Assembly (NCBI GenBank): GCA_904066235.2
Contig: CAJFCV020000002.1
Coordinates: 5,332,001 to 5,396,000, forward strand
Direction of reading: 5' to 3'
Length of the DNA: 64,000 nt
DNA from: Bursaphelenchus xylophilus
Lineage: Eukaryota; Nematoda; Chromadorea; Rhabditida; Aphelenchoididae
The notes beneath the pieces are model-generated. The model saw only the letters and a program-made list of their open reading frames with translations. It was not told the DNA's origin and ran no database searches. Position 1 is the stretch's first letter. Each line of letters opens with the position of its first letter. Made by a program: the position numbers and the translations under genes. Below, in pieces: positions 11,304 through 21,649 of the stretch.

Positions 11304-13176
11304 TTACTTCGCGAGTTGATTATGCTGCGGGGAAGTTGATTTAAGTCCCGAGCGAATAATAATTTGATTGAAGACATCTCTTTGTGCATTACTCCCGCCG
11401 ATCTTATAAATCTCATGCCGGATCGGGAACAATTTGTCAAAGCATTCGTTGAAACGATCGCCGTTGTAACTGTCGATGGCTTCGCATATTATATTGCCCA
11501 AAACTTTGATGATCTTGCCTTGTTGGGAGTCGCTTCTGAAAAAACGATCTTTAAATCCACTTAAAACCACTTTAAATTTCAATAACGATTATTTGAAAAC
11601 CACGTACGCAAACCTATCAATTCCATCCCTCAGAGCCTTTGATTTCGAATCGTTGCAATTCGAATAGACCATGGCCATATGGGCATCATTAAAGGCCAGT
11701 GTATGGTTATCAATGTGGGGCTCTAATACGTCCACGAGCCCTTCCCATCGCTCCTTTCCCACATCCACACCTTCCATTTGTAATCTTTGCAGCATCGAGG
11801 CGGCATCTACAACATCAAGCATGGCTCCGGAGCGGCTTCGTTTTCCGATTTCACTAAAACCATACAAAACTATAACTGCAATGGTAAATGACTCGATGAA
11901 CTGTTTTATTATTACTCACTCGTCATAAATTGACAATGCTGTTTCATAATCCGCCTTCTCCACATAAAATAGGGCATTATGCCAGAAATTGTGACAAGCG
12001 ATCATCCAGCACGGCTGAAATACGATTTCAATAATTTTTTTTATTAAAATAAAACTAATTGTAAGGGAACTCACTTCCCAGTCGCTGACAGTACTCTCCA
12101 TGAACTTGATTCCCTCATTATATTCTCCCAACATTTCGTGACAATGGGCCAGAGCATGGGTCGACCAGGCATCTTGTTTGTTGTACTCCAACCCCTAAAA
12201 AATGATGACTAAAGAGTATGACACTTGAACTGATATTCAAGCTCTCTAAGACCAATTCAAAATTTTTAGTTGGACTTTTCAGAAACTGTTCAGATAGTAA
12301 AATGGTAAAAGTTTACTACTTACCTGCTATATTTTGATAGGCATGTCAGAAGACCTGCTTATCAAAATATAATTTTATTTTTTTTAAATTTTGTTTAAAA
12401 CATGGTACATGGTTTTAAAATTCAAAACGTACTTTATACCCGCTCTTCTTCCCATTCTCATAGTCCTTATTCTCCTCAAATCCAAACGCCTGCATTCCAA
12501 AGAGATGCCCATAACAAGGTTTAGATGGATCCCATTTGTTGATCACTCTGTTAATACTATCTAACTTCCCTTTAGGGTCTCCTTGAAAGAAGTATCCGTC
12601 ATGAGCGAACTTTATGGCCATCAGATCGTTGGGATGTTTCTCGAGGATCTCTTCCCATTTCTGGCAGGCTTTATTCATATCTCCAAAGGCAAATAATTTC
12701 ACTGCTTCCGAATGTTTTCTTTCTCTTTCGTTCCCGTATTTCTCAGCATCGACAAGCAACTTCTCAATGTTCTCTTTGAAAATATTATCCTTGAAAACGG
12801 AGACATTTGAGCCGAGGGATTCGATTCCCAAAATTAGGCATCGGGCGATTACTGTAACATTATTTAAACTTGGGTGAAACTTTTACTTGACTCAGGTTCT
12901 GAAGACTGTAATTGTTCCATTGTCTTGACCAATCCTCCAAGTTGATCACAATCAATCCAGGAGACCAGTTGTCGCAAAACTGCATCGTATAACTTGGCAC
13001 TTTCATTACTAATGGTTGTCGTCTCAAGACCTTCATCTTTCCAGGCCTGAAAATCAAAATTGACCTTTTCCTAATGACTAAGATGTCTTCAATAAAATTT
13101 CAAGTAAGTCCTCAATTCCCGCAACCAATTTGCCTACCTTGACATCTCTCAAATTCTCAGCGCACCAAGATCCCAT
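11304..13176 (-). CDS. TTC38: Tetratricopeptide repeat protein 38 orthologue
   Basis: Alpha-helical TPR-like protein of unknown biochemical role. Exons read from the right: 13138-13176, 12887-13046, 12433-12851, 12075-12194, 11920-12014, 11608-11853 and 11304-11535, giving 436 residues (the human protein is about 470). It aligns along its length with TTC38 as I remember that family: AWKDEGLETTTISNESAKL near the N-terminus, LAIKF-like TPR core with HPNDLMAIKFAHDGYFF, DAWSTHALAHCHEMLGEY, MIACHNFWHNALFYVEK, MLDVVDAASMLQRLQMEG, and the C-terminal GGSNAQRDVFNQIII. The gene faces away from the PP1-like gene, sharing a 0.7-kb spacer. Donor choice for exon 6 (GTACGT rather than GTTTGC) is the least certain junction. 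Confidence 0.9.
12329..12370. repeat. Perfect 15-bp stem hairpin in a TTC38 intron
   Basis: ATATTTTGATAGGCA at 12329-12343 pairs with TGCTTATCAAAATAT at 12356-12370 with one G-T pair and a 12-base loop. It lies in the intron 12195-12432 of a minus-strand gene. The stem is too short to call a microRNA precursor. Confidence 0.6.
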
Positions 13177-13860
13177 TCTTGAGTTTAGTTACCTAAAGTA
13201 ATACAAATAAATAAAACACTTTTGTTTTAAGCATACCAAACAAAATTAGGCTGACAGACAGAGTAAAGGTTAGAAATCTCTGCTTTGATTTTATTTCCAC
13301 CAAAAGGAAGCAAGAATATTGATGACCTCCAGAAATATTGGACTAATTAAAGGGTCAACTTTAATCGTTTCACCGATCTCACGACTATTAAAGTTACTCG
13401 AGCGCTGAATGAAAACTAATGTAAACTTCGATTTCGCTCATAACGAAATACCAAATTTTTCCATGAAAGACATCAAGTTTAACATATGAATTACAGAACA
13501 TTTGATAGAAAAGTTAGGAATTCTTTAATTTCTTGTGAGTCAGAATGCACAAATAAATACAAAACATCCACAAAGCACGTTGTTTTGTGTTTACTGTGGT
13601 TCCAATGAGTTTCAAAACAAAAAAAAAGAAAGAAGAGATGTTTATACTGCAAAAGCTGATGATACGAAAGAAGAAATATGGGTAAGCTTACTGGTTATGA
13701 GTTCCTAAGGCATTATCTGCCGTCAGATTAGCAGTACCCAAAAAAATTTAATGTTTAAGGCGCCAAATTTGAATATTCTCAGCACTACCGTAACCAAATT
13801 TTATATAACTTTTCGAATTTCCAACCAAATTCTCTAGTGAAGAGTGGTGGGATCCAAGAA
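13177..13860. other. Shared upstream spacer of TTC38 and the PP1-like gene
   Basis: AT-rich sequence between two divergently transcribed starts, with no gene. It presumably carries both promoters. No clear TATA box or repeated motif was seen. Confidence 0.5.
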
Positions 13861-15132
13861 ATGGCGGGCAAATTAGATGTGGACTACCTGATCGAGTATC
13901 TAATGGGCGTCGGCAGGCCCGGCACCGGCCTCAGCACGTGTGTTGGCGAGCCGGATATCATGGAATTGCTGGTCGCCGTCAAAGAACACTTCCTCGAACA
14001 ACCCATGATGCTCGAGCTGGACCCTCCGCTGACTATCTGCGGTGATATTCATGGCCAATTCAACGATCTGATGCGCATTTTCAACAAGGTTTGTATACTG
14101 TCCAATATTATCCAAGGACCCGGGGCGTAGCTAGGGGGTATCCCAGAGACAGAGGTCGGTGAAAAAATTAGAAAGAGCAAATTTTTCTCATAGGTAGCCT
14201 GCGGTCCATATCTTTTTTCCAAGGACCCTAAATTTTAGACCGGTTTCCCCAATGTAACCAACTACTTGTTCCTTGGGGACTACATCGATCGTGGCAAAAT
14301 GAATATGGAGACGATTCTGCTGCTCTTCTCCTTCAAACTCAAGTATCCCCGCAACTTTTTCTTGCTCCGCGGCAATCATGAGACCCAATTGGTGAATAGA
14401 ATCTACGGATTCTACGAGGAGTTGAATCGACGTTACAGGTCCATCAAGCTTTACAACACGTTCCAAGATGTCTTCAATTGTATGCCTTTAACGGCATTGG
14501 TGGGGGATCGTATCTTGTGCATGCACGGAGGTCTGAGTCCCGATCTTTACAATGGAAATTCTCTGCAGGTCCTCAAGGAAATCCTTCGCCCTTTGCCGGT
14601 AACTAGGAATTTAATTTCCGTTCTTATCTACGGTGTTCTTTCATTTAAGGATCCTCCAAATCCCTCGCTTCCCTTGGATCTTCTCTGGGCTGATCCCGAT
14701 ATTGCAACGGACAAGTTCAAATTCAGTATTCGTGGAGTCTCCTGCACTTTCGGAGTGGAAGTCATCAATGCAGTCTGTCAGAAATACGATCTTGACCTGA
14801 TTTGTCGTGCTCATCAGGTATGACCTCGCTTATGATCATCAGGTTTTATATTGTTTTACTTCTCTTCAGGTCGTCCAAGATGGATACGAATTCTTTGCCA
14901 ACCGAAAGCTGGTTACCCTCTTCTCGGCTCCTCATTATTGCGGTCAATTCGATAATGCTGCAGCTGTTATGATCGTCAGTAAAAACCTGCAATGTTCATT
15001 CAAAGTAGGATTAATTTTTGCCATTTTTTGTCATCATTTTTATTATCTTAGCTTCTCCGGCCCAAATTCCCTGCCAGTAAGGCCCAAAAGAACGATTTCC
15101 AGCTCACGATGTACGGGAAAGCACCAGCCTAA
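13861..15132 (+). CDS. PP1-like serine/threonine protein phosphatase catalytic subunit
   Basis: Metal-dependent phosphoprotein phosphatase of the PPP family, closest to PP1. Exons 13861-14088, 14239-14598, 14650-14817, 14870-15004 and 15052-15132 give 323 residues. All signature blocks are present: [46 protein letters not shown] and [12 protein letters not shown]. The last differs from canonical PP1 SAPNYCGEFDNA by N to H and E to Q in the loop over the active site. Intron 3 (14599-14649) is 51 bases with no in-frame stop, but conservation ([25 protein letters not shown] spacing) supports its removal. Nematodes carry many diverged PP1-like genes, some enriched in sperm; expression here is unknown. 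An AATAAA signal lies at 15166-15171. Confidence 0.9.
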
Positions 15133-15569
15133 TGGATTTTACGATATTAGATTACATAGCAGAGGAATAAACGGCTTTAAATTACGCTTTATGTTATTTT
15201 AGATAACTAAAAACTGTTCAAGGGTAATTTATTAGTCATAATTATCATACTTACAATTTTTTGCCCCACACTCCGTAGCTAAGGTCGACAAGAACTTTTT
15301 CTACGCGAAAATAAACGGAGAACCACCAGGTTGATCAGTTGTGAGCTATTATATTACACTTACTTTCTGAGGATTAAACGGATCCAATATGTTTAGAATG
15401 CAAACAAGTGTGTTCAGACTATAAATATTCGATATAATGAGGAGTCACATTAAGATTGGAACAGGTTTAGGTAGGTAACAATCGAATAATTAAGACGAGG
15501 GTTTTAAGTATAACATACTATAGACCAAATAAAATATAAAAAAGCCAACATAAGTACAGAAAGATATGT
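15133..15569. other. Convergent 3' spacer
   Basis: It holds the 3' end of the PP1-like gene (AATAAA at 15166) and the presumed 3' end of the minus-strand gene ending at 15570. Nothing else was recognised. Confidence 0.5.
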
Positions 15570-16285
15570 CTACTTCGGCAGAGGTGAGAGAGGAACCCCT
15601 CCTCGCTTCAGATACTCCATCAACTCGTCATATTCATTTAGAAGTAGCTGAGCTGCACCTAAAACTTCGTTGATCTTCTCTGTGAAGGCCTTATTCAACT
15701 CCTGGACATTCGTTATAGAAACTTCGTTCTCTTTTGGAGGGTTTCCCCCAAATATCAAATCCAAGGCAGTCTCGTCATAGTCGGGTAGCTTTACATTATC
15801 TACTGTGAACTCGTCGTTCCCTTTTGTCGCTCTTCCAATTTCATCGTATAACTCGGAGATCTTCTTTACCAATCCACCAACGGCTTCCTGCTCATTCACA
15901 CTAAAATCAAGCTACAATTAGAATAAATACCACTTGTAACTTTAATATTCAGACCTTCTTCATAAGGTCGTAGTCCGAGTTCTGATATTGTTACTTGAAA
16001 ACAAAAAAAAGTCCGAAGACTCACTTCTCTAATGTAAATTTGGCCCTTTGAAGTCGTCGCATTGTATTCACAACATCCTTCTTCAGAGTGCCATCCAAAA
16101 CGAGATTGGCGAGCTTCTCATGGCCATGTTCGTCGAAAGCATCGCGGAATTTGTTTTTGAAAATGTCAAACTAAACACAGGAAAAATAAAGAAAAAATTC
16201 AGCTTACTTGCTGTCTTCGAAACCCACAGGCATCAATTCGACGATCAGAATCTCCAGGCTCCAAGTCTTCGAGGCAATCCGCCAT
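15570..16285 (-). CDS. Small helical protein of unknown function
   Basis: Exons from the right 16208-16285, 16025-16170 and 15570-15900 join in frame into 184 residues. I do not recognise it. It is rich in charged residues, lacks a signal peptide and membrane segment, and looks alpha-helical: FDIFKNKFRDAFDEHGHEKL in the middle, GGLVKKISELYDEIG and a C-terminal helix with INEVLGAAQLLLNEYDELM. The middle part weakly recalls small kinetochore Mis12-complex subunits (Nnf1/PMF1 type), which is only an impression. The start at 16285 was chosen because a TTTTAG acceptor at 16307-16308 puts a 21-base leader before it, as expected for trans-splicing. An earlier ATG near 16475 does not splice in frame. 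Confidence 0.65.
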
Positions 16286-17838
16286 TTTTAGCTCTGTTGG
16301 AAGGGTCTAAAACAATATAAAAATTAATAACTTCGAAATACGTGAGGTAATGTTTCACTTTTAAGGTATATGAAGTCAGAAAGAACATCAGAATCCCTCT
16401 GTAAACTAGTCTTCCACTGCTACAAAAGTTTCTCCTCAAAATTACCCTTTAGTAAATCTGTAAAATCCGTCATCGGCGCTCGTTTCATTACTCACATAAT
16501 TACATCAAAATAGGTACAATCTGGAAACTGGTGTCGACAGAATTATTATTTTGCATTTATATTACATTTTGTTTACTTTTTATGCAGTTCATGACCATCC
16601 TTTCGTCATAGTGACACCTTTTATAAATAATCCTATAAATTATGTTTATTTATTCTCTCTATAGATTATAATGTGAGAATAAGTCGTTATGTTTGCTCTC
16701 CTTGGTTAAACACACACAGATTTCTAATCAATAGTCCAGGAAAAGGATAAATCTCTGATCTTATCCATGCCTCTTATTCATATATTTTTTTTACTGGCTT
16801 TTACTAGAATGACCACTAATTAAAGCCCATCTAAGTCAACAAAGCTCGGAAATACACTTACGAGTGTGGGAACGGAGCCGCGCGGCATTTTTCTGGCTGT
16901 GTTTGGACCAGTGGAAGGGGGGAAATGGGGTTGGAGACATCTATTTCTATTTCTGCTCGGGTCTCTCAAGGCGGGACCAGAGGTGGTCAGAGAGCGAGAA
17001 AAGATTACGGAGATGACTGCCTGGACCCGCTCATACCCGCACTTTGTTATCAATTGTTTGCCACAGCATCATGCTAATTGGGGATTATTCCCCCGGAGGG
17101 GATTAAGGGTGGCCATGTCCTGTTGGCTACACTTTGGGCCATGTGGAAGAACGGAGGGCTAGGTTTTCTTTCATTCCTGGCGTTAAATGCAATGGATTCA
17201 CATTACAATCAAATGTTTTTTTATTACTTTCTGGATGAAGGATAACATCGAATTAAGAAATTAAGATTGATTGGCCGTTTATATTGCCACCTGCACATTC
17301 CCTGATGATATTAATACGAATGATGACACTAGTTCAACTTGTTTATGGATTACGGCCTCTTTTTCTCGGTTCAAAAACACCTGTTTCAAAGGTTTCAAGT
17401 AGTATAAAATGCACTCGAAAGTATGCCAAATGTACTCTCAACTACTAAAAATGCACTTTACAAGGTTTGAAAGGAACAAACAATAAGAATACACTCGAAA
17501 TATAATAATTTGGTCCAAAAATGGTGTGGATTACTGTAATTTTAAGGTAAGGTGACACGTAGAATAACGGGCCAACCGTATAATAACTGCCACCTCGAAT
17601 ACCGCGACACCAATTTTGACGGGGTTTGTCACCGGTTCCCATTGAAATCCATCGCTTTTTGAGTCTTGTGGATCTGCAATATTTGCGCAAAGTTGAAAAA
17701 TCCGTAGAAAAAAGAGTAGTTTGCGACGACTTTTGAACGTTTTTTTCACGTTTTTTGTTGGCTCAATTTTCACGCCCTCAGGCGGCAGCTGCCTACTCGA
17801 CCCGAAGATCCGCTGATTAGCATGATCTCGAGTCTAAT
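16286..17838. other. Intergenic region without recognised genes
   Basis: Short open frames exist on both strands, but none has homology I recognise or plausible exon partners. A copy of GATTACTGTAA lies at 17529-17539. Confidence 0.45.
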
Positions 17839-17842
17839 ATGA
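17822..17842 (+). promoter_or_regulatory. Six-codon upstream ORF overlapping the secreted-protein start
   Basis: ATG at 17822 opens six codons ending in a TGA (17840-17842) that overlaps the main ATG at 17839 as ATGA. The layout matches the one before the Eph receptor gene. Confidence 0.4.
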
Positions 17843-19447
17843 GGTCCTTCCCCCTCTTGTTACTGATATTCACACCTGGTCTCACGCAGGATGTAAGTCC
17901 CTATTTATGATGATTATAAGAATAGAGAATCAAGCCGATTTTGAGATTCTGAAAAGGACGCGAAATCTCCTTTTCCGTGCTTTTTTTCTCAAGTCGTCCT
18001 CATTTTTTTCATTCTATTTTTTCAAAAAAAGTGAGGAAAGCGTTTTTAGCGTTTCGCTTCTGATCGACCGATGGGATCTTATTTCTTCACTCCGTATGCA
18101 AATTTATGCTAATCCAAAAATTTAATCCGGCTTCCCTGAGTATGCTTCCGCACGGTGCAATGCTTTTCATGACACTCTTCCACTGCACTGTGCAAATCAA
18201 ATTTCGAAAAAGTCGCACAGTGCAAGAAATCAAATTCGCAGAAAATGCGCTGTGCGTTGCACGGTGCAGAAAGATTTGAAAAAAGTGTTTTTGAGTTTTC
18301 TTTCGGCTGACCTTTTGTTGTTTTCGTTCAGTCGCAATTTATTTTCTGATGATGCACCGTGCATTCAGACGTCTGGTTCATCGCACAATGGCTTGTCGCA
18401 ACTTGAAAAAAACGCGAGAAATGAGTTGCCGCTCAAATGGTTGCGACTTCACAATCGCAGGACGCAGCGACAAACATCTTTCGTTTCTCATGATGTCGCA
18501 TCGCAAATCAAATTGTGCACAGTGCAAACAATGAAAATGTCGCCACCTCGCTTTTTGGATTCGTGACCTTTCGGTTTGAATCGCGCGTTTTCATTTTGGG
18601 AGTCATCGTTCTCTTCGTTTTTTGCACTGTGCACACAAAACTCCGAGCTTTCACTGCACAGTGCAGGTGTTTTGTTTCCGCTTCATTGCACCGTGCCAAA
18701 AAAAGGTTTCAAAATTGGAAAATTTTCGAAATAAAATCAAAAATTCGGAATAAATTAATAATTTCAGACGGATTACTGCGAAGATTATGCGGTTTGCTTA
18801 GAACGCCTGGAGGCCAAACAACGAGAATGTCTAAAGTTGCCAGTGCTCGAGAGGGAAGACTTTTCCAAATCAAGCCCTCAGGCGGATTGCCTGCGGAAAG
18901 AGAAAAGGCGGCAGCAACGGGGGTTGGGGAAGTTGCAATTAAGGAGGACGGAGATTATCGGCGATTGTATATCATCTCATTTGGACAGAGCCGAGGATAT
19001 TATGGATCCAGATGGGGTATATCATAATCATCAGAATAATCTATTTTCAGGTAGAGAAATGCAAAATGGCTTCGGAAAAAATGCAGATTCTAAACGAAGT
19101 CATCATGAATCCAAAAACATTTGGAAAAAAGAATCTAAAGTCCAAAAGGAAACACGTTGTGATAAAACAAAGCCATCGCGTTTGTAGACGAGTCAAGAAA
19201 ATGTTGTCCAAGAAGTGCAATCAGCTCTCCAAGTGCTGTTCGATATCTACTGAGTAAGTTGCAGAATTATCTCAACTATAAAATATAATTATATTGTAGA
19301 AAACAAAGACGTTTATATTGTAGTAGATACGAACCCAAAAACAATTTTAGATGCGAGGCCAAAGCCGATCGTCTTTCCGACCAAATCTCCCAAATCCGTC
19401 GTGATCTCAGGAATCCCATCCTTTCATCGGAATGTTTCGATGATTAA
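17839..19447 (+). CDS. Secreted, basic, cysteine-containing nematode protein (unknown function)
   Basis: Exons 17839-17892, 18768-19016, 19051-19253 and 19351-19447 join in frame into 200 residues. An 18-residue first exon encodes a signal peptide (MRSFPLLLLIFTPGLTQD). The mature protein begins with TDYCEDYAVCLERLEAK and has about a dozen cysteines, a lysine/arginine-rich middle and the cluster KKCNQLSKCCSISTEC. There is no membrane helix. I do not recognise the family. The first intron (17893-18767) is long for this window and holds a dense cluster of TGCACNGTGCA palindromes. Confidence 0.75.
18150..18696. repeat. Cluster of nine GCACNGTGC palindromes in an intron
   Basis: Exact copies start at 18150, 18185, 18215, 18259, 18354, 18517, 18624, 18656 and 18688. 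All four bases occur at the centre (G, T, A, G, C, A, T, A, C in order), and most copies extend to TGCACNGTGCA. About one copy per 65 kb is expected by chance. The copies share no longer flanking sequence, so this is a scattered short motif and not a tandem array. Confidence 0.85.
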
Positions 19448-19540
19448 ACTGTTCTTCGATTTATTTACTCTTCAAAAGACAAAAAAAGTTTTTTACATTC
19501 ATATATAAACTCAAAAATATTACACTAAGGAAACACTTCT

Positions 19541-21036
19541 CTACCGGCTACTGGCTCGTCTGATCTTTCTGGGCACAGTGAATTGTGCCCTGAGGGCTTG
19601 ATGGATTCCCTCGGCTCGGATCGATCCCTGCGTCTCTCCAGTCAGATACCCGTCGTCTTTGGTGGGGATGACACTGTTGGAGACGTCGATTCCCCTCTCG
19701 ATACTCATCAGACTTCCTTCTCGACAAATCTCCGCACCCGTCAGCGATGGATTGGAGACATTTGAGACCCGGGAAGTGCTCGCTTCACTCATTAAAGTCT
19801 CCCGAGCACCAGCCGAAGCCCCTCGGAAGTTCTTCACTTCATCCACCTCCTCGTCGAACTTGGAAAGCGACATTCCGGGCATTTGAGGGGGCATGGGAGG
19901 GCGGACTGGGGAGGTCAGAAGCGAGGCTGATTTCTGATTCAGCAGGGAATAATTGGGGAAATTGCTGGGAGTTCCTTGGAGTGGGGCGTTCATAAATAGA
20001 GGCTGTTGGAGCTGGGTTTGGTGCATCATAATACTGCTTTGCTAAAAATACTATGATTACTTCTACTATCTTAGAAAAAGGCGATTTAAAGGGTACCGTA
20101 AGGCGCTCCATACAAAAATTTTTAATTTTTTTTTCCTAGCTTAAATTTTTTACCCCAATTATAAAGAAACTCACTAAGTCCTCGTATTTCTGCTTGAGAA
20201 CGCTGTATTTCTCCTTCAGCCGATGATATTTGTCATTCAGCTCCTCATACCGGTTAGTCTGATGCATCCATTTGTTGGTGATCTTGTACAATTGGTCAGA
20301 AGTCCCTTCAACTTTCTCTTCTAGTTGCTGAAATCATCAAATTTAACGAATTAGATAACCTTATGGTAACATTTCCATCAGGTGTGCTTTCGCCTGTACC
20401 GTGCAAAAAAATATTTGCACTGTGCAAAATTTCGACAGTGGAAAAGCGTGCTAATCGCAATGTGAAAAATTTTATGCAGCATTAGTAGAAAAACTTACCG
20501 CGATTCTGTTCTTGTACCAAGCCGAGTCATCCTCGTATTCCCTCCTCTGTCCTCGATGACTTCCATGACTTATGTTGTGCATGTCCCGCAGAAATGGCCT
20601 TGGGGCACGATCTTCAACCTCCGGCCTTCTGGAACTCTTATTCTGTCTTCTGGAGGCGGAACGATAACTCTTGACTTCAGTGTGCACAGAGGCGACATCA
20701 TCATCGCTATCAGACGTGGGATCGTCCAGTCCCCGGCCCGAAACACAACTGCGGGTACCCTTTCTGTAGGACACAATTTTGTTGGTATGATAAGGATTGG
20801 TCGCCCGAGGGTAATTCTCGTTTCTTTCTGGGACCAAAAAGGTTTGATTTATTCGACTGGACGCGGCGGGACGCCTCCGGGTATGGAGAGTATCCTAAAA
20901 ATTAGAAGGATTAGAGTGAAAGGAAAGGACCAAATTCTAAAATACTCCAAAAGAATCAACTCACGTCATCATATTCATCTGATTCATCGCGCTCTTTCTT
21001 CCCCAATAATCGTCTAAAGAAGTTTGGTTTTGGCAT
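19541..21036 (-). CDS. Coiled-coil protein of unknown function
   Basis: Exons from the right 20965-21036, 20499-20894, 20175-20327 and 19541-20041 give 373 residues. It starts with a basic patch (MPKPNFFRRLLGKKERDE), followed by an arginine- and serine-rich, probably disordered region, then one exon encoding about 50 residues of heptad-like helix (KYHRLKEKYSVLKQKYEDL), and a long serine/proline-rich tail with PVRPPMPPQMPGM and basic end PRKIRRASSR. No catalytic motif, signal peptide or membrane helix is seen. It could be a cytoskeletal or scaffold protein, but I cannot assign a family. It ends 93 bases from the convergent secreted-protein gene. Confidence 0.75.
20397..20426. repeat. Small GCACNGTGC pair in the coiled-coil gene's intron
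   Basis: GTACCGTGC (one mismatch) at 20397 and GCACTGTGC at 20418-20426 lie in the intron 20328-20498. The motif is the same as in the cluster at 18.2-18.7 kb. Confidence 0.6.
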
Positions 21037-21649
21037 AGCAAGCAATCTCCCAGATCTTCGCCGAATTCACAAAATCTAGGAAGAGTAAACGATGGAATTC
21101 CCACTCAAATCTCTGCCAAAAAACAAAGAAAGGCGGTGTTCGGAATCCCGTCCAAATTCAGGTATTTTAGTGGGCGTTCTTCCCTGAAATTCAAATTCGG
21201 AGTCAAAGAAAGAGCGAAGACCGCGTTCTCACAGCGCGATCGCGGAGTTGCGCAGGGCTAGGCAAGGGAGGAGAGGGCGGCGTCCATTCGAAACCGCGTT
21301 CTTTTCCTTCTTCTTCATCGGCTCGGGTCCATTAAAGGGCGGCGGCTTGGGGCTGATCAAAGGCCACAAATGTCTGCGCCCTCTCTCGCTCGCTGGAATC
21401 CGCGGCGGCTTCAAAAACATTGGGGGTGGCGGCAAATCTTATTTTTATAAAATACTCGACGGTAATCATTTTGAATCAGCGCCGAACAAAGGAAACCCGA
21501 TTCATAATCATCAAATGCCTTGTGAAAGAGCCGACCGAGGATAACGGTTTGCAAAACCAATCTCAATTTAACATTTAAAACGTCTATGAATGCCTGTTTA
21601 CTCTTCATAAAATTATTCGAAATTACAGTACTCGATAATAACGGGGAAC
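21037..21649. other. Intergenic, relatively GC-rich spacer
   Basis: It is the likely promoter of the minus-strand coiled-coil gene plus the 3' end of the PFS2 gene. No further gene is supported. Confidence 0.5.

Noticed and set aside
12329..12370. microRNA or mirtron hairpin
   Set aside because: The stem is 15 pairs, shorter than a microRNA precursor, and it does not reach the intron ends.
14599..14649. Insertion in the PP1-like protein
   Set aside because: The apparent extra 17 residues are a 51-base intron with GT and TTTAAG ends; removing it restores the family alignment.
16440..16475. Upstream first exon (MTDFTDLL...) for the gene at 15570-16285
   Set aside because: Its possible donors leave the wrong reading phase for the next exon, and a trans-splice-like acceptor already explains the start at 16285.
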